The position numbers and the translations under genes are program-made. A stretch of DNA of 64,000 nucleotides from Thiohalorhabdus sp. Cl-TMA (GTDB lineage: Bacteria; Pseudomonadota; Gammaproteobacteria; Thiohalorhabdales; Thiohalorhabdaceae). The notes under the pieces are model-generated. The model was not told the origin of the DNA. It ran no database searches and worked only from the letters and a program-made list of their open reading frames with translations. Shown piece by piece: positions 1-8,665 of the stretch. The stretch lies in assembly GCF_041821045.1 (NCBI RefSeq), contig NZ_JBGUAW010000001.1, positions 124,001 to 188,000 of the forward strand. The letters run 5' to 3'. Positions within the stretch are counted from its first letter, which is position 1. Every line of letters begins with the position of its first letter.

Positions 1-1
1 C

Positions 2-973
2 ACCATCGGCGCCACCTTCATCCTGATCGGGGTCGGCTTCCTCTACATGATGACCGGTACCCTGAACATGCAGGACCTGGCGGCTCGCCTTCAGGCGGTG
101 GAGGACACCCGCACGGTGCGGGCGGGCTTCGCCTTCCTAACGGTGGGGATCAGCCTCAAGCTGGCGCTGTTTCCGCTGCACCTGTGGCTGCCGAACGCCT
201 ACACCTACGCCCCATCGGCGGTGAGCGCCTTCCTGGCGGCCACGGCCACCAAGGTGGCGGTGTACATGTTCGTGCGCTTCCTGTTCACCGTCTTCGGCGT
301 AGATTTCGCTTTCGGCGACCTGCCGCTGGAGTGGGTCCTCATGGGTCTGGCGCTGGCCGCCATCTTCAGCGCCTCGGCGGTGGCCATCTTCCAGGAGGAC
401 GTGCGGCGCATGCTCGCCTATTCGAGCGTGGCCCAGATCGGCTACATGATCCTGGGGGTCAGCTTCGCCACGGTGGCCGGGCTCACGGCGGGCATGACCC
501 ACCTCTTCAACCACGCCCTCATGAAGGGGGCCTTGTTCCTGGCCGTGGGCGCCGTGGCCTACCGGCTGGGGTCCACGCGGATCGATGATCTCGCCGGATT
601 GGGCAGGCGCATGCCCTGGACATTCGGGGCCCTGGTGATCGGCGGCATCTCCCTGATCGGCCTGCCCCCCACGGCGGGATTCATCAGCAAGTGGTACCTG
701 GTGGCGGCGGCCCTGGAGCTCGGCTGGTGGCCCGTGGCCGTGCTGATACTCCTGGGGTCGCTCCTGGCGCTCGTATATATGGGCCGGATCGTGGAGGCGG
801 CCTACTTCCGGGAGCCGCCCGCGGGCTCGGACCAGCGGCATGAGGCGCCGCCGGGACTGTTGGTGCCCACCTGGACGCTGGTGGCCGCCAACCTGTACTT
901 CGGCCTGGATACGCGGCTCAACGTCGGCCTGTCCCGGGAGGCGGCGCTCGCCCTGTTCGGAGGGGCGGGTTGA
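2..973 (+). CDS. MnhD/NuoL-like proton-conducting antiporter subunit (first of three), 5' end missing
   Basis: The frame is open from the first base, so the start lies outside the window. The visible 323 residues are strongly hydrophobic, with about nine membrane segments and the proton-translocating quinone oxidoreductase signatures: an LKLALFPLHLWLP segment, histidines and lysines inside membrane helices, RRMLAYSSVAQIGYM and LIGLPPTAGFISKWYL. These fit Mrp antiporter subunit D and the related complex I subunits NuoL/M/N. The stop overlaps the next start (TGATG), so the genes are translationally coupled. Family is secure. Whether this complex exchanges Na+ for H+ or has another role cannot be told here. 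Confidence 0.9.
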   Translation, partial: TIGATFILIGVGFLYMMTGTLNMQDLAARLQAVEDTRTVRAGFAFLTVGISLKLALFPLHLWLPNAYTYAPSAVSAFLAATATKVAVYMFVRFLFTVFGVDFAFGDLPLEWVLMGLALAAIFSASAVAIFQEDVRRMLAYSSVAQIGYMILGVSFATVAGLTAGMTHLFNHALMKGALFLAVGAVAYRLGSTRIDDLAGLGRRMPWTFGALVIGGISLIGLPPTAGFISKWYLVAAALELGWWPVAVLILLGSLLALVYMGRIVEAAYFREPPAGSDQRHEAPPGLLVPTWTLVAANLYFGLDTRLNVGLSREAALALFGGAG

Positions 974-2424
974 TGGAGGCGGATACCCTCATGGTCCTGG
1001 CGGGGGCGGTGCCCCTGGTCAGCGCGGTATTGATCCTCGCGGCAGACCGCCGGCCCGCACTGCGGGACGGGCTGGTCCTGCTGGGTGCGCTCGCCCTGCT
1101 GGGCGTGGTGGTGTCCCTGACCCTGGCCTTCTGGGCCGGGGAGCGGCCCTACCTGGAAATCGCCGAGCCGCTCCCGGGGGTGCCCCTGGCCCTGACTCTG
1201 GAGCCTCTGGGGGTCCTCTTCGCCCTGGTGGCGGGTGGGCTCTATGCCGTCACCGCCGTTTACGCGGTGGGCTATATGCGGGGCAACGAGGAGCACGCTC
1301 AGGGGCCCTTCCACGCCTGGTTCGCGCTGGCCCTGGCGGCAACCATGGGTGTGGCCTTCAGCGCCAACCTGTTCTCGCTGTTCATTTTCTACGAGGTCCT
1401 GACCCTGTCCACCTGGCCCCTGGTGACCCACCACGGGGATGCTAGCGCACGCCGGGGCGGGCGGATTTATCTGGGCGTCCTGTTGGCCACCTCGGTGGGC
1501 TTCTTCTTGCCGGCCTTGATCTGGACCTGGCTGGCGGCCGGGACCCTCGACTTCGTATCCGGGGGAATCCTGGCGGGGAACGTGGCGGGCTGGCAGGTGG
1601 GCCTGCTGCTGGCCCTGTACGTGCTCGGTATCGGCAAGGCGGCGGTAATGCCCGTACACTCCTGGCTGCCGGCGGCCATGGTGGCGCCTACCCCGGTAAG
1701 CGCCCTTCTGCATGCGGTGGCGGTGGTAAAAGCCGGGGTGTTCGCGGTCATAAAGGTTGTGGTCTATATCTTCGGCCTGGACTTGCTGCGCGCCGAGCCC
1801 AGTGCCGACCTGCTGATGTACGCGGCGGGCGTAACCGTGGTGCTCGCCTCCTTGGTGGCGCTGCGGCAGGACAACCTCAAGCGGCGACTGGCCTATTCGA
1901 CCATAAGCCAGCTTTCCTACGTGGTAATGGCGGCTTTGCTGTTCACACCGGTGGCCATCGTCGGCGCGGCAATGCACATCGTGGCGCACGCGGTCAGCAA
2001 GATCACGCTGTTCTTCGCCGCCGGCTCCATCCATACCGCCGCCCATAAAACGGAGGTGAGCCAGCTTGATGGTATCGGCCACAGAATGCCTTGGACCATG
2101 GGGGCTTTCACCGTCGGCGCCTTCTCCCTGATCGGCATTCCGCCCTGCATTGGCGTGGTCAGCAAGTGGTATATCCTGCAGGGCACTTTCGCGGCGGAGG
2201 AGCTTTTCCCGGCCGGTGTGCTGTTGATCAGCACTCTGCTCAATGCCGCCTATTTCCTGCCTATCGTCTATGTCGCCTTCTTCCGGAAGGCCGATGGGCA
2301 TGCCCACGGGGAGGCACCGGCGTCCATGGTTTTCGCGATCACAGCCACCGCCCTGGGCGTCGTGGCGCTCTTCTTCCTGCCCGGCGGGGCCATTTCCCTG
2401 GCGCGGTCGGTAGCCGGCCTATGA
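973..2424 (+). CDS. MnhD/NuoL-like proton-conducting antiporter subunit (second of three)
   Basis: A 483-residue polytopic membrane protein of the same family as its upstream neighbour. The start chosen is the ATG at 973, which shares a base with the preceding stop and follows GGAGGGGCGGG. Visible family signatures are the MPVHSWLPAAMVAPTPVSA segment (positions near 1650-1700), a conserved membrane lysine in GIGKAAVMP, RRLAYSTISQLSYV and LIGIPPCIGVVSKWYI. This is standard for antiporter-like subunits that carry one proton channel each. Probably a paralogue in the same multisubunit complex. Confidence 0.9.
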   Translation: MEADTLMVLAGAVPLVSAVLILAADRRPALRDGLVLLGALALLGVVVSLTLAFWAGERPYLEIAEPLPGVPLALTLEPLGVLFALVAGGLYAVTAVYAVGYMRGNEEHAQGPFHAWFALALAATMGVAFSANLFSLFIFYEVLTLSTWPLVTHHGDASARRGGRIYLGVLLATSVGFFLPALIWTWLAAGTLDFVSGGILAGNVAGWQVGLLLALYVLGIGKAAVMPVHSWLPAAMVAPTPVSALLHAVAVVKAGVFAVIKVVVYIFGLDLLRAEPSADLLMYAAGVTVVLASLVALRQDNLKRRLAYSTISQLSYVVMAALLFTPVAIVGAAMHIVAHAVSKITLFFAAGSIHTAAHKTEVSQLDGIGHRMPWTMGAFTVGAFSLIGIPPCIGVVSKWYILQGTFAAEELFPAGVLLISTLLNAAYFLPIVYVAFFRKADGHAHGEAPASMVFAITATALGVVALFFLPGGAISLARSVAGL

Positions 2425-2440
2425 GGAAGGTGAGGGAGTG

Positions 2441-2698
2441 ATGAGACCGGCCGACGAGCGCGAACGCTGGCTGGACCGCAAGGAGAACGTGGCCAAGGTG
2501 TATTGGTCCGTCTGGGTGGTATGCGGCCTTTTGCTGCTGGTCGAGCCCTTCGTGCACAAGCACCCCTATTTCCGCTTCGAGGGCTGGTTCGGCTTTCACG
2601 GGTTCTTTGGATTCTTCGCCTGCGTGGGTCTCGTGCTCGCCGCAAAGGCGCTGCGCGTGATCCTGAAACGGCCGGAGGACTATTATGACCGTGATTGA
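2441..2698 (+). CDS. small two-helix membrane protein between antiporter subunits
   Basis: An 85-residue protein with a charged N terminus (RPADERERWLDRKENV) and two hydrophobic segments (YWSVWVVCGLLLLVEPFV and FGFHGFFGFFACVGLVLAA). GTG at 2438 and ATG at 2441 are both usable; ATG is preferred. The 3' end overlaps the next gene by 14 nt. I do not recognise the family by sequence. Its fixed place between two MnhD-like genes suggests a small accessory subunit of the antiporter-like complex, comparable in size to MnhF/MnhC but not obviously homologous. Confidence 0.75.
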   Translation: MRPADERERWLDRKENVAKVYWSVWVVCGLLLLVEPFVHKHPYFRFEGWFGFHGFFGFFACVGLVLAAKALRVILKRPEDYYDRD

Positions 2699-4379
2699 GC
2701 TCTCGCCCGCCTGGACGCTGATCCTGGGCGCCTGCCTCATTCCCTTCGTCCGGGGCTGGGTGCGTAGCGTCTGGATCCTGGCGCTGCCGATGATCGGCAT
2801 GCTCCAGCTGTGGTACCTGCCCACCGGGGAATGGGGGCACCTGACCTTCCTCGGCCAGGACCTGGTCACCATGCGCGTGGACCGCTGGAGCCTGCTGTTC
2901 GGCTGGGTGTTCATGATAGCGGCGCTGCTGTCCTCTGTTTATGCGCTCCATGGACGCGGATGGCTGGTGCCGCTGGCCGGGCTGACCTACGCGGGGAGCG
3001 CGGTAGGCGCGGTCTTCGCGGGCGACCTGCTGACGCTCTTCGTGTACTGGGAGCTCACGGCCGTAACGTCGGTGTTCCTGGTCTGGGCGCGGGGCGATGA
3101 CCAGTCCTTCCGGGCCGGCATGCGCTACCTGTTCGTGCAGCTTGCCTCGGGTATGCTGTTGCTTTTCGGGGCTCTGCAGCATCTCACCGAGACTGGCTCC
3201 CTGCGTTTCGAGCACCTGGGTCTGGACACCCCGGGCGGTCTGCTGATCTTTCTCGCCTTCGGAATCAAGTGCGCCTTCCCGCTGCTGCACAATTGGCTGC
3301 AGGACGCCTATCCGGAAGCCACCGAGAGCGGCTCGGTCTTCCTGTCCGCATTCACCACCAAGCTGGCGGTCTACGCCCTGGCCCGCGGATTTGCCGGAAC
3401 CGAGGCCCTGATCTGGATCGGGGCCACCATGACGGCGTTCCCCATCTTCTACGCGGTGATCGAGAACGACCTCCGCCGGGTGCTGGCCTACAGCCTCAAC
3501 AACCAGCTCGGCTTCATGGTAGTGGGGGTGGGCATCGGCACGGAGCTGGCGCTGAACGGCACCGCGGCCCACGCGTTCACCCACATCCTCTACAAGGCGC
3601 TGCTGTTCATGTCCATGGGGGCCGTGCTGTACCGGGTGGGCACGGTGAAGGGCAGCGATCTGGGCGGGCTGTACAAGTCCATGCCCTGGACCACGACCTT
3701 CTGTATCGTCGGCGCGGCCTCCATCTCCGCCTTCCCGCTTTTCAGCGGCTTCGTCAGCAAGTCCATGATCCTTTCGGCGGCCGCTCACGAAGGCCATCTC
3801 ATTACCTGGCTGGTGCTGCTGTTCGCTTCCGCGGGCGTATTCCACCACTCGGGCATCAAGATCCCCTATTTCGCCTTCTTCGCGCATGACTCGGGCAAAC
3901 GCTGCAAGGAGGCGCCGGCCAACATGCTGGTGGCCATGGCCTTGGCCGCGGCGCTGTGCATCGGCATCGGCGTGTATCCGGCGCCGCTCTACGCGATGCT
4001 GCCGTTCCCGGTGGATTACGCGCCGTATACGGCCGGGCACGTGCTGACACAGATGCAGCTCCTGGTCTTCTCGGCGCTCGCCTTCTCGGTACTGATGCGC
4101 TCCGGGGTCTACCCGCCGGAGCTGCGGTCGGTGAACCTGGACAGTGACTGGATCTATCGCCGGCTCGGCCCGGTCCTGGGCCGGCGGGCTTTCTCCCTCT
4201 GGGACGGGGTCCAGGGCGCCCTGACGCGGACAATGCTGGGCGGCTTCGATACCTCCTTCCGCTGGCTGCAGCGCCATCACGGGGTGGCGAGCCCCCTGTC
4301 CCGGGCATGGCCAACGGGCAGCATGGTCCTCTGGGTCGCCATCCTCCTGACCGTGTACCTGGTCGCCTATTACGTCTGA
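2685..4379 (+). CDS. MnhD/NuoL-like proton-conducting antiporter subunit (third of three)
   Basis: A 564-residue membrane protein with about fourteen hydrophobic helices and a long hydrophilic C-terminal stretch (about residues 475-545) ahead of a final helix. Family signatures are CAFPLLHNWLQDAYPEATES, RRVLAYSLNNQLGFMVVGVG, THILYKALLFMSMGAV and SAFPLFSGFVSKSM. The ATG at 2685 follows CGGAGGAC and lies inside the 3' end of the small membrane gene. It is the longest and most divergent of the three. The C-terminal extension could be the lateral arm seen in larger NuoL-type subunits, but it is short. It ends the antiporter operon. Confidence 0.88.
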   Translation: MTVIELSPAWTLILGACLIPFVRGWVRSVWILALPMIGMLQLWYLPTGEWGHLTFLGQDLVTMRVDRWSLLFGWVFMIAALLSSVYALHGRGWLVPLAGLTYAGSAVGAVFAGDLLTLFVYWELTAVTSVFLVWARGDDQSFRAGMRYLFVQLASGMLLLFGALQHLTETGSLRFEHLGLDTPGGLLIFLAFGIKCAFPLLHNWLQDAYPEATESGSVFLSAFTTKLAVYALARGFAGTEALIWIGATMTAFPIFYAVIENDLRRVLAYSLNNQLGFMVVGVGIGTELALNGTAAHAFTHILYKALLFMSMGAVLYRVGTVKGSDLGGLYKSMPWTTTFCIVGAASISAFPLFSGFVSKSMILSAAAHEGHLITWLVLLFASAGVFHHSGIKIPYFAFFAHDSGKRCKEAPANMLVAMALAAALCIGIGVYPAPLYAMLPFPVDYAPYTAGHVLTQMQLLVFSALAFSVLMRSGVYPPELRSVNLDSDWIYRRLGPVLGRRAFSLWDGVQGALTRTMLGGFDTSFRWLQRHHGVASPLSRAWPTGSMVLWVAILLTVYLVAYYV

Positions 4380-4432
4380 GGGCGGTTCCGTTTGAGGTAA
4401 GGGAATAGCCGTGTAAATATTAAGGGAATTTC

Positions 4433-4454
4433 CGGCCCCGGGCGGTGGGGGCCG
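4433..4454 (+). other. GC-rich hairpin in the hemN leader
   Basis: A perfect 7-bp inverted repeat (CGGCCCC and GGGGCCG) with an 8-nt loop lies 25 nt before hemN. There is no run of T after it, so it is not a standard intrinsic terminator. It may end antiporter transcripts weakly or sit in the hemN leader. No FNR/ANR-type site is visible in the 100-nt gap. Confidence 0.35.
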
Positions 4455-4479
4455 ACGGAGCTTCCCAGGAGACACGGCC

Positions 4480-5874
4480 ATGACCGACCAGCAGGTGGAA
4501 TTCGCCCTCGATCTGATCGAGAAATACGACAAGAGCGGCCCCCGCTACACGTCCTATCCCACCGCCCCGCAGTTCCACGAGGAGCTCGGCCCGGAGGCCT
4601 ACGCCCGGGTCGCGCGGGCCACCAATGCCGAGCACCCCAAGCGCCCGCTGTCACTGTATTTCCATATCCCCTTCTGCGACACGCTCTGCTTCTACTGCGC
4701 CTGTAACAAGATCGCCACCAAGGACCGCTCCAAGGCGGCTACCTACCTGGACTACTTGTTCCGGGAGATCGAGCTGCAGGGGGCCCTGTTCGACGATGAT
4801 CGTCCGGTGGACCAGCTCCACTGGGGCGGCGGCACCCCGACCTTCCTCAGCTCCGAGCAGATGCGCGCCCTAATGCGCAAGACCGGGGAGCATTTCCGGC
4901 TGCGCGACGACGATACCGGGGAGTACGGCATCGAGGTGGATCCGCGCGCGGCGGACGCGGAAACCATCGCCGCCCTGCGGGAGGTGGGCTTCAACCGGCT
5001 GTCGGTGGGCGTCCAGGACTTCGATCCGGAGGTCCAGAAGGCGGTGAACCGCATCCAGCCCGCCGAGCAGACCTTCGCGGTTCTGGACGCCGCCCGCCGG
5101 GAGAACTTCCATTCCGTCTCCCTCGATCTGATGTACGGGCTGCCCTTCCAGTCGCGGGAGACCTTCGCCTGGACCCTGGAGCGGGTCCTGGAGAAGCGGC
5201 CGGACCGGCTGGCTGTGTTCAATTACGCCCATCTGCCCGACATGTTCCCGCCGCAGCGGCGCATCCGCGAGGAGGACCTGCCGGCGCCGGGAGAGAAGCT
5301 TGCCATCCTCCAGCAAACCATAGAGCGGCTTACCGCCGCGGGCTACGTCTACATCGGCATGGATCATTTCGCCCTGCCGGACGATGAGCTGGCACGGTCC
5401 CAGCGGCAAGGGCAGCTGCACCGCAATTTCCAGGGCTACTCCACCCATGCTTACTGCGACCTGGTGGCAATGGGAGTCACGGCAATCGGCAGCGTGGGGG
5501 CCACCTACAGCCAGAACGTTCGGACCCTGGAGCCGTACTACGAGGCGCTGGAGGCGGGCAGGCTGCCCGTGTTCCGGGGCTACGAGCTCACCGGGGAGGA
5601 CCGCCTCCGCCGGGCGGTGATCACCCGTCTCATGTGCGATTTCGCCCTGGATTTCGACCGGGTGGAGGCGGAGTGGGGGTTAGATTTTGCGGTCTATTTC
5701 GCCGATGAGCTGGCGGACCTGGAGGGCATGGCGGAGGACGGCCTTATCGAACTGAGCGAGCGGGGGCTTTCGGTCACCCCGCGTGGCCGGCTGCTCATCC
5801 GCAATATCGCCATGGTGTTCGATGCCTACCTGCGCGCCAAGGAGGGAGCGCAGCGCTATTCCAAGGTCATCTGA
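4480..5874 (+). CDS. hemN: oxygen-independent coproporphyrinogen III oxidase
   Basis: A 464-residue radical-SAM enzyme that oxidatively decarboxylates coproporphyrinogen III to protoporphyrinogen IX without oxygen. The [4Fe-4S] motif CxxxCxxC is in FCDTLCFYCAC (near residue 66), preceded by the HemN signature YTSYPTAPQF at the N terminus. GGGTPTFLSSEQM is the SAM-binding glycine motif, and SVGVQDFDPEVQKAVNRIQ is typical of true HemN. Length matches the E. coli enzyme (about 457 residues). Good Shine-Dalgarno CCAGGAGA before the ATG. It supplies heme for the b- and a-type cytochrome oxidases encoded further on. Confidence 0.96.
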   Translation: MTDQQVEFALDLIEKYDKSGPRYTSYPTAPQFHEELGPEAYARVARATNAEHPKRPLSLYFHIPFCDTLCFYCACNKIATKDRSKAATYLDYLFREIELQGALFDDDRPVDQLHWGGGTPTFLSSEQMRALMRKTGEHFRLRDDDTGEYGIEVDPRAADAETIAALREVGFNRLSVGVQDFDPEVQKAVNRIQPAEQTFAVLDAARRENFHSVSLDLMYGLPFQSRETFAWTLERVLEKRPDRLAVFNYAHLPDMFPPQRRIREEDLPAPGEKLAILQQTIERLTAAGYVYIGMDHFALPDDELARSQRQGQLHRNFQGYSTHAYCDLVAMGVTAIGSVGATYSQNVRTLEPYYEALEAGRLPVFRGYELTGEDRLRRAVITRLMCDFALDFDRVEAEWGLDFAVYFADELADLEGMAEDGLIELSERGLSVTPRGRLLIRNIAMVFDAYLRAKEGAQRYSKVI

Positions 5875-6099
5875 TCGTCGGATCCAGGAAATCCCGCAAT
5901 GAGGTGCCCATTCGGCGCCGCCAAGGGATGGGCCCCTTACACGATTAGGCCCGCAGGGCGGGACAAGGCCCCCGGGATCAAAAGGCCCTGCCCGGTAGGA
6001 GCCTCCCTTCCGGTCGCCTTGCACGCTTGTGCCCGTGCCTGTGCTGGTCGCCGTAATGGAGGCACAATCCCGCGCGGTGCCGAAGAGCCTTAAGGCCCA
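5875..6099 (+). other. hairpin-rich intergenic leader or candidate small RNA
   Basis: Between hemN and the next gene lie 292 nt without a convincing gene. It holds successive hairpins: GCAGGGC (5955) pairs with GCCCTGC (5985), and CCGGTAGG (5992) pairs imperfectly with CCCTTCCGG about 14 nt on. The terminator at 6100-6130 follows. The layout could be an independent small RNA, a structured leader of the HAD gene or a long hemN 3' UTR. I could not match it to tmRNA, 6S, SRP or RNase P RNA by eye. Confidence 0.3.
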
Positions 6100-6130
6100 G
6101 GCTCCATTGGAGGAGCCGGGGTTTTGTTTT
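6100..6130 (+). terminator. intrinsic terminator
   Basis: GGCTCC and GGAGCC form a 6-bp stem with a 6-nt loop, followed by GGGG and a T-rich tail (TTTTGTTTT). It lies 37 nt before the HAD phosphatase start. It therefore ends either hemN transcripts, a small RNA, or acts as a leader attenuator. Confidence 0.6.
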
Positions 6131-6166
6131 ACGCTTTGCGGCAGCCCGCCAGCCAATGGAACGAGT

Positions 6167-6853
6167 ATGCAGAACCTTCTGGAAGCCTTCGTCTTCGATT
6201 TCGATGGCGTGATCGTCGACAGCGAGCCGGCCCACTACCGGGCATTCCAGGCCGTCCTGGAGCCGCGCGGCCTGGGCTATGACTGGGAAGCCTATCTGGC
6301 GCACTACATCGGCTTCGACGACCGGGATGGCTTCCGGGAGGCCTACCGATTGGGTGGACAGCCGTTGCCGGAGGCGGATCTGGAGGGGCTGATCGCGGAG
6401 AAGAGCACCGCCTTCGAGCGGGAGACGGCCGCCGGGCTGCCGGCGATCCCGGGCTCGGCGCAATGCGTGGAGCGGATGGCGGCCCACCTGCCCCTTGCGG
6501 TCTGCAGCGGTGCCCTGCGCCACGAGATCGAGCCCACCCTCCGGGGGCTGGGGATCGCCGATCATTTCCGGCTGGTGGTTTCCGCGGAAGACGTGCCGCA
6601 CAGCAAGCCGGACCCGGCCAGCTACCGCCTGGCCGTGCAGGGCCTGGGGGCCAGTCTGGGAACGTCCCTCCAACCGGCGGCCTGCGTGGCGCTGGAGGAT
6701 ACTCCCACCGGGGTGGCCAGCGCCCGGGACGCCGGGCTTTGGGTGATCGGCCTCGACCGCTCGGACGAGGGGCGGCTAAACCGGGCCCACCGGGTGGTCC
6801 GGGGCCTGGAGGAAGTGGACGGCGCTCTGCTGGAGGCGCTGGTCCGGGGGTGA
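6167..6853 (+). CDS. HAD-superfamily phosphatase (beta-phosphoglucomutase-like, subfamily IA)
   Basis: A 228-residue soluble hydrolase. HAD motif I is FDFDGVIVDSEP at the N terminus (nucleophile and acid/base Asp). Motif II is VCSGALRHE, motif III the lysine in DVPHSKPDP, and motif IV VALEDTPTGVASARDAG. An alpha-helical cap sits between motifs I and II, as in subfamily IA (Gph, PgmB, YcjU). I chose the ATG at 6167 because the homology starts a few residues after it; an open frame reaching back to 6029 crosses the terminator. Substrate unknown: sugar phosphates or phosphoglycolate are likely. Confidence 0.85.
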   Translation: MQNLLEAFVFDFDGVIVDSEPAHYRAFQAVLEPRGLGYDWEAYLAHYIGFDDRDGFREAYRLGGQPLPEADLEGLIAEKSTAFERETAAGLPAIPGSAQCVERMAAHLPLAVCSGALRHEIEPTLRGLGIADHFRLVVSAEDVPHSKPDPASYRLAVQGLGASLGTSLQPAACVALEDTPTGVASARDAGLWVIGLDRSDEGRLNRAHRVVRGLEEVDGALLEALVRG

Positions 6854-6860
6854 AGCCGGG

Positions 6861-7277
6861 TTACTGTCCCCCTCCCCCCGCACTGCGCGGGGCGATCACC
6901 AAGTGGATAGCCTCGTAGCGGAGCTCGGGCCGCCGCTCGGCGGCGGCATCGGAAGGCAGGTGCTCCACCTGGTGGTAGATGGCCGCCACGTGGTCCCCCT
7001 TGCGGATGTCCTCCAGTTGCCCCCGGCTGCCGTCCAGGAAGTGGATATCGGCATTGTAGGGGACATGCAAGTGGACGCCTCCCAGCCCCAGAACCCCGCC
7101 CATGGTCAGCTCGTGGGTCAGGGACCGGCTTTCCTGGACCTCGGCGGAATAGGCACCCACCCGGCCGGTGGGCCGGGTCCAGGGACCGCCCCCTCCGGGA
7201 AGGGTGTCCCGACGGACCGCCGCGTTCGGGTCCCGGTTCACGTCGAAGCCCGTTCCCCAGTGCTCGTTGATGGCCAT
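6861..7277 (-). CDS. conserved-looking soluble protein of unknown function
   Basis: A 138-residue product starting at the ATG at 7277, which has the excellent Shine-Dalgarno GGGGAGGAGG; an upstream ATG at 7322 lacks one. No signal peptide or membrane helix. The N-terminal half is Gly/Arg/Pro rich. The C-terminal half (LDGSRGQLEDIRKGDHVAA onward) resembles a small beta-barrel with a GDxV turn, but I do not recognise the family. It converges with the HAD gene (7-nt gap) and is divergent from ubiH. Confidence 0.6.
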   Translation of the reverse strand: MAINEHWGTGFDVNRDPNAAVRRDTLPGGGGPWTRPTGRVGAYSAEVQESRSLTHELTMGGVLGLGGVHLHVPYNADIHFLDGSRGQLEDIRKGDHVAAIYHQVEHLPSDAAAERRPELRYEAIHLVIAPRSAGGGGQ

Positions 7278-7423
7278 GGCCTCCTCCCCTGCGTTCGGCT
7301 GAATTCGGTAGGCCTCCACCATTAGACACCATCCGGATTCGGGAAGCTTCCAGGCGTGCCCACGCCGGAAAACCAATAGTACAATACGGCTGGAATCCGA
7401 GTCCGGGCCACGGAGGGAGCGTC

Positions 7424-8665
7424 TTGGCGGAAAAAGTGGATGTGGCGGTGGTCGGCGGCGGCATGGCCGGGGCCACGCTGGCCTGGGCGCTTTACCGTCG
7501 CGGCCTGGAGGTGGCCCTGATCGAGCCGGGGGAGCCGCCCGAGCCCGCTTACGAGGAGGCGCCTCTCCGGGTGAGCGCCATCAACGCCGGGTCCCGGGCG
7601 ATCCTGGCCGATCTGGGGCTGTGGGAGGACATCGCCGCCCAGGGCGCGGCACCCATCGGGACCATCGAGGTAACCGACGGACACCGGCGCGGGCGCACCC
7701 TCCTGGATTGCCGCGAGGCCGGCGTGGAGGCCCTCGGGCACGTGGTCTCCAACCGCGCCGTGGTGGCGACGGCCTGGGAGCGGATACGGGCCGAAGGCGG
7801 CGCCACGCTGCTCCAGCCGGCGCGGATGGAGAGCATGGAGCGGGGCCCGGACCGGACCCGGATCACGGTGGAATCCGGGGGGGAGCGGTTTACGCTGGAG
7901 GCCCGACTGGTGGTGGGCGCCGACGGGGAGCATTCCGGGGTGCGGCGCGCCGCCGGGATCGGGACCTGGGGCTGGCACCACAACCGCCACGCGGTGGTGG
8001 CCGTGGTGGACTGCGAAAGGGATCTGGCGGGGCACGCCTTCGAGCGCTTCCTGCCCGAGGGGCCGCTCGCCTTCCTGCCGTTGGGCGGTGGCCGGGCCTC
8101 CATCGTCTGGACCCTCACCCCCTCGGCGGCCGCGGAGGTTGCCGAGCTCGGCACGGCGGACTTCCTGGCCCGGCTCCGGGCCCGCTTCGGGCCCGCTCTC
8201 GGGGCACTGCATGACACCGGTGAGCGGGCGGTGTTCCCGCTGGAGCTGCGGCTTGCCGAGCGCTTCACCGGGGACCGCGCAGCCCTTGTGGCCAATGCCG
8301 GCCATCTGGTGCACCCGGTGGCCGGACAGGGCTTCAATCTGGGGCTCCGCGACGTGGCCGCCCTTGCCGAGGAGCTGGGCAATGCCCGGGACCGAGGATG
8401 GGATCCCGGCAACGCGGCGGTGCTCGGGCGCTACGAGCGCCGTCGCCGGATGGATACGACGCGGGTGGTGGCTTTCACGGAGGGCCTTAACCGCCTGTTC
8501 GGCAACGAGGCCATGCCTTTGGCCGTGGCTCGCCGCCTGGGGCTGGCGGGCCTCGATCGGATCGGTCCCTTGAAGCGCATGCTCATGAATCAGGCCATGG
8601 GGCGAAACCCCGGGCGGCTGCCCAGGTCCCCGTTTTTCCCGGCCATTGAGGAGCTGCGGCAATGA
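7424..8665 (+). CDS. ubiH: FAD-dependent ubiquinone biosynthesis hydroxylase, UbiH type
   Basis: A 413-residue class A flavin monooxygenase that hydroxylates the ubiquinone precursor ring. The N terminus holds the FAD Rossmann motif VVGGGMAGATLA, the middle the DG motif GADGEHSGVRR, and the C-terminal part LVANAGHLVHPVAGQGFNLG. In that last motif the usual GD is replaced, as in E. coli UbiH, which has GNAAQ there; this favours UbiH over UbiI/UbiF. The start is a TTG after CGGAGGGAG. It overlaps the next hydroxylase gene by 4 nt (ATGA), matching the ubiH-ubiI pairing in gammaproteobacteria. Confidence 0.88.
   Translation: MAEKVDVAVVGGGMAGATLAWALYRRGLEVALIEPGEPPEPAYEEAPLRVSAINAGSRAILADLGLWEDIAAQGAAPIGTIEVTDGHRRGRTLLDCREAGVEALGHVVSNRAVVATAWERIRAEGGATLLQPARMESMERGPDRTRITVESGGERFTLEARLVVGADGEHSGVRRAAGIGTWGWHHNRHAVVAVVDCERDLAGHAFERFLPEGPLAFLPLGGGRASIVWTLTPSAAAEVAELGTADFLARLRARFGPALGALHDTGERAVFPLELRLAERFTGDRAALVANAGHLVHPVAGQGFNLGLRDVAALAEELGNARDRGWDPGNAAVLGRYERRRRMDTTRVVAFTEGLNRLFGNEAMPLAVARRLGLAGLDRIGPLKRMLMNQAMGRNPGRLPRSPFFPAIEELRQ

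Noticed and set aside
4380-4479. FNR/ANR box in front of hemN
   Set aside because: Expected for an anaerobic heme enzyme, but no TTGAT-N4-ATCAA-like sequence is present in the gap.
5875-6130. 6S, tmRNA, SRP or RNase P RNA in the hemN downstream gap
   Set aside because: I compared remembered hallmark segments of each and found no convincing match on either strand; only a generic hairpin series remains.
6029-6166. N-terminal extension of the HAD phosphatase from an upstream ATG
   Set aside because: The extension crosses an intrinsic terminator and has no similarity to the family; HAD motif I begins right after ATG 6167.
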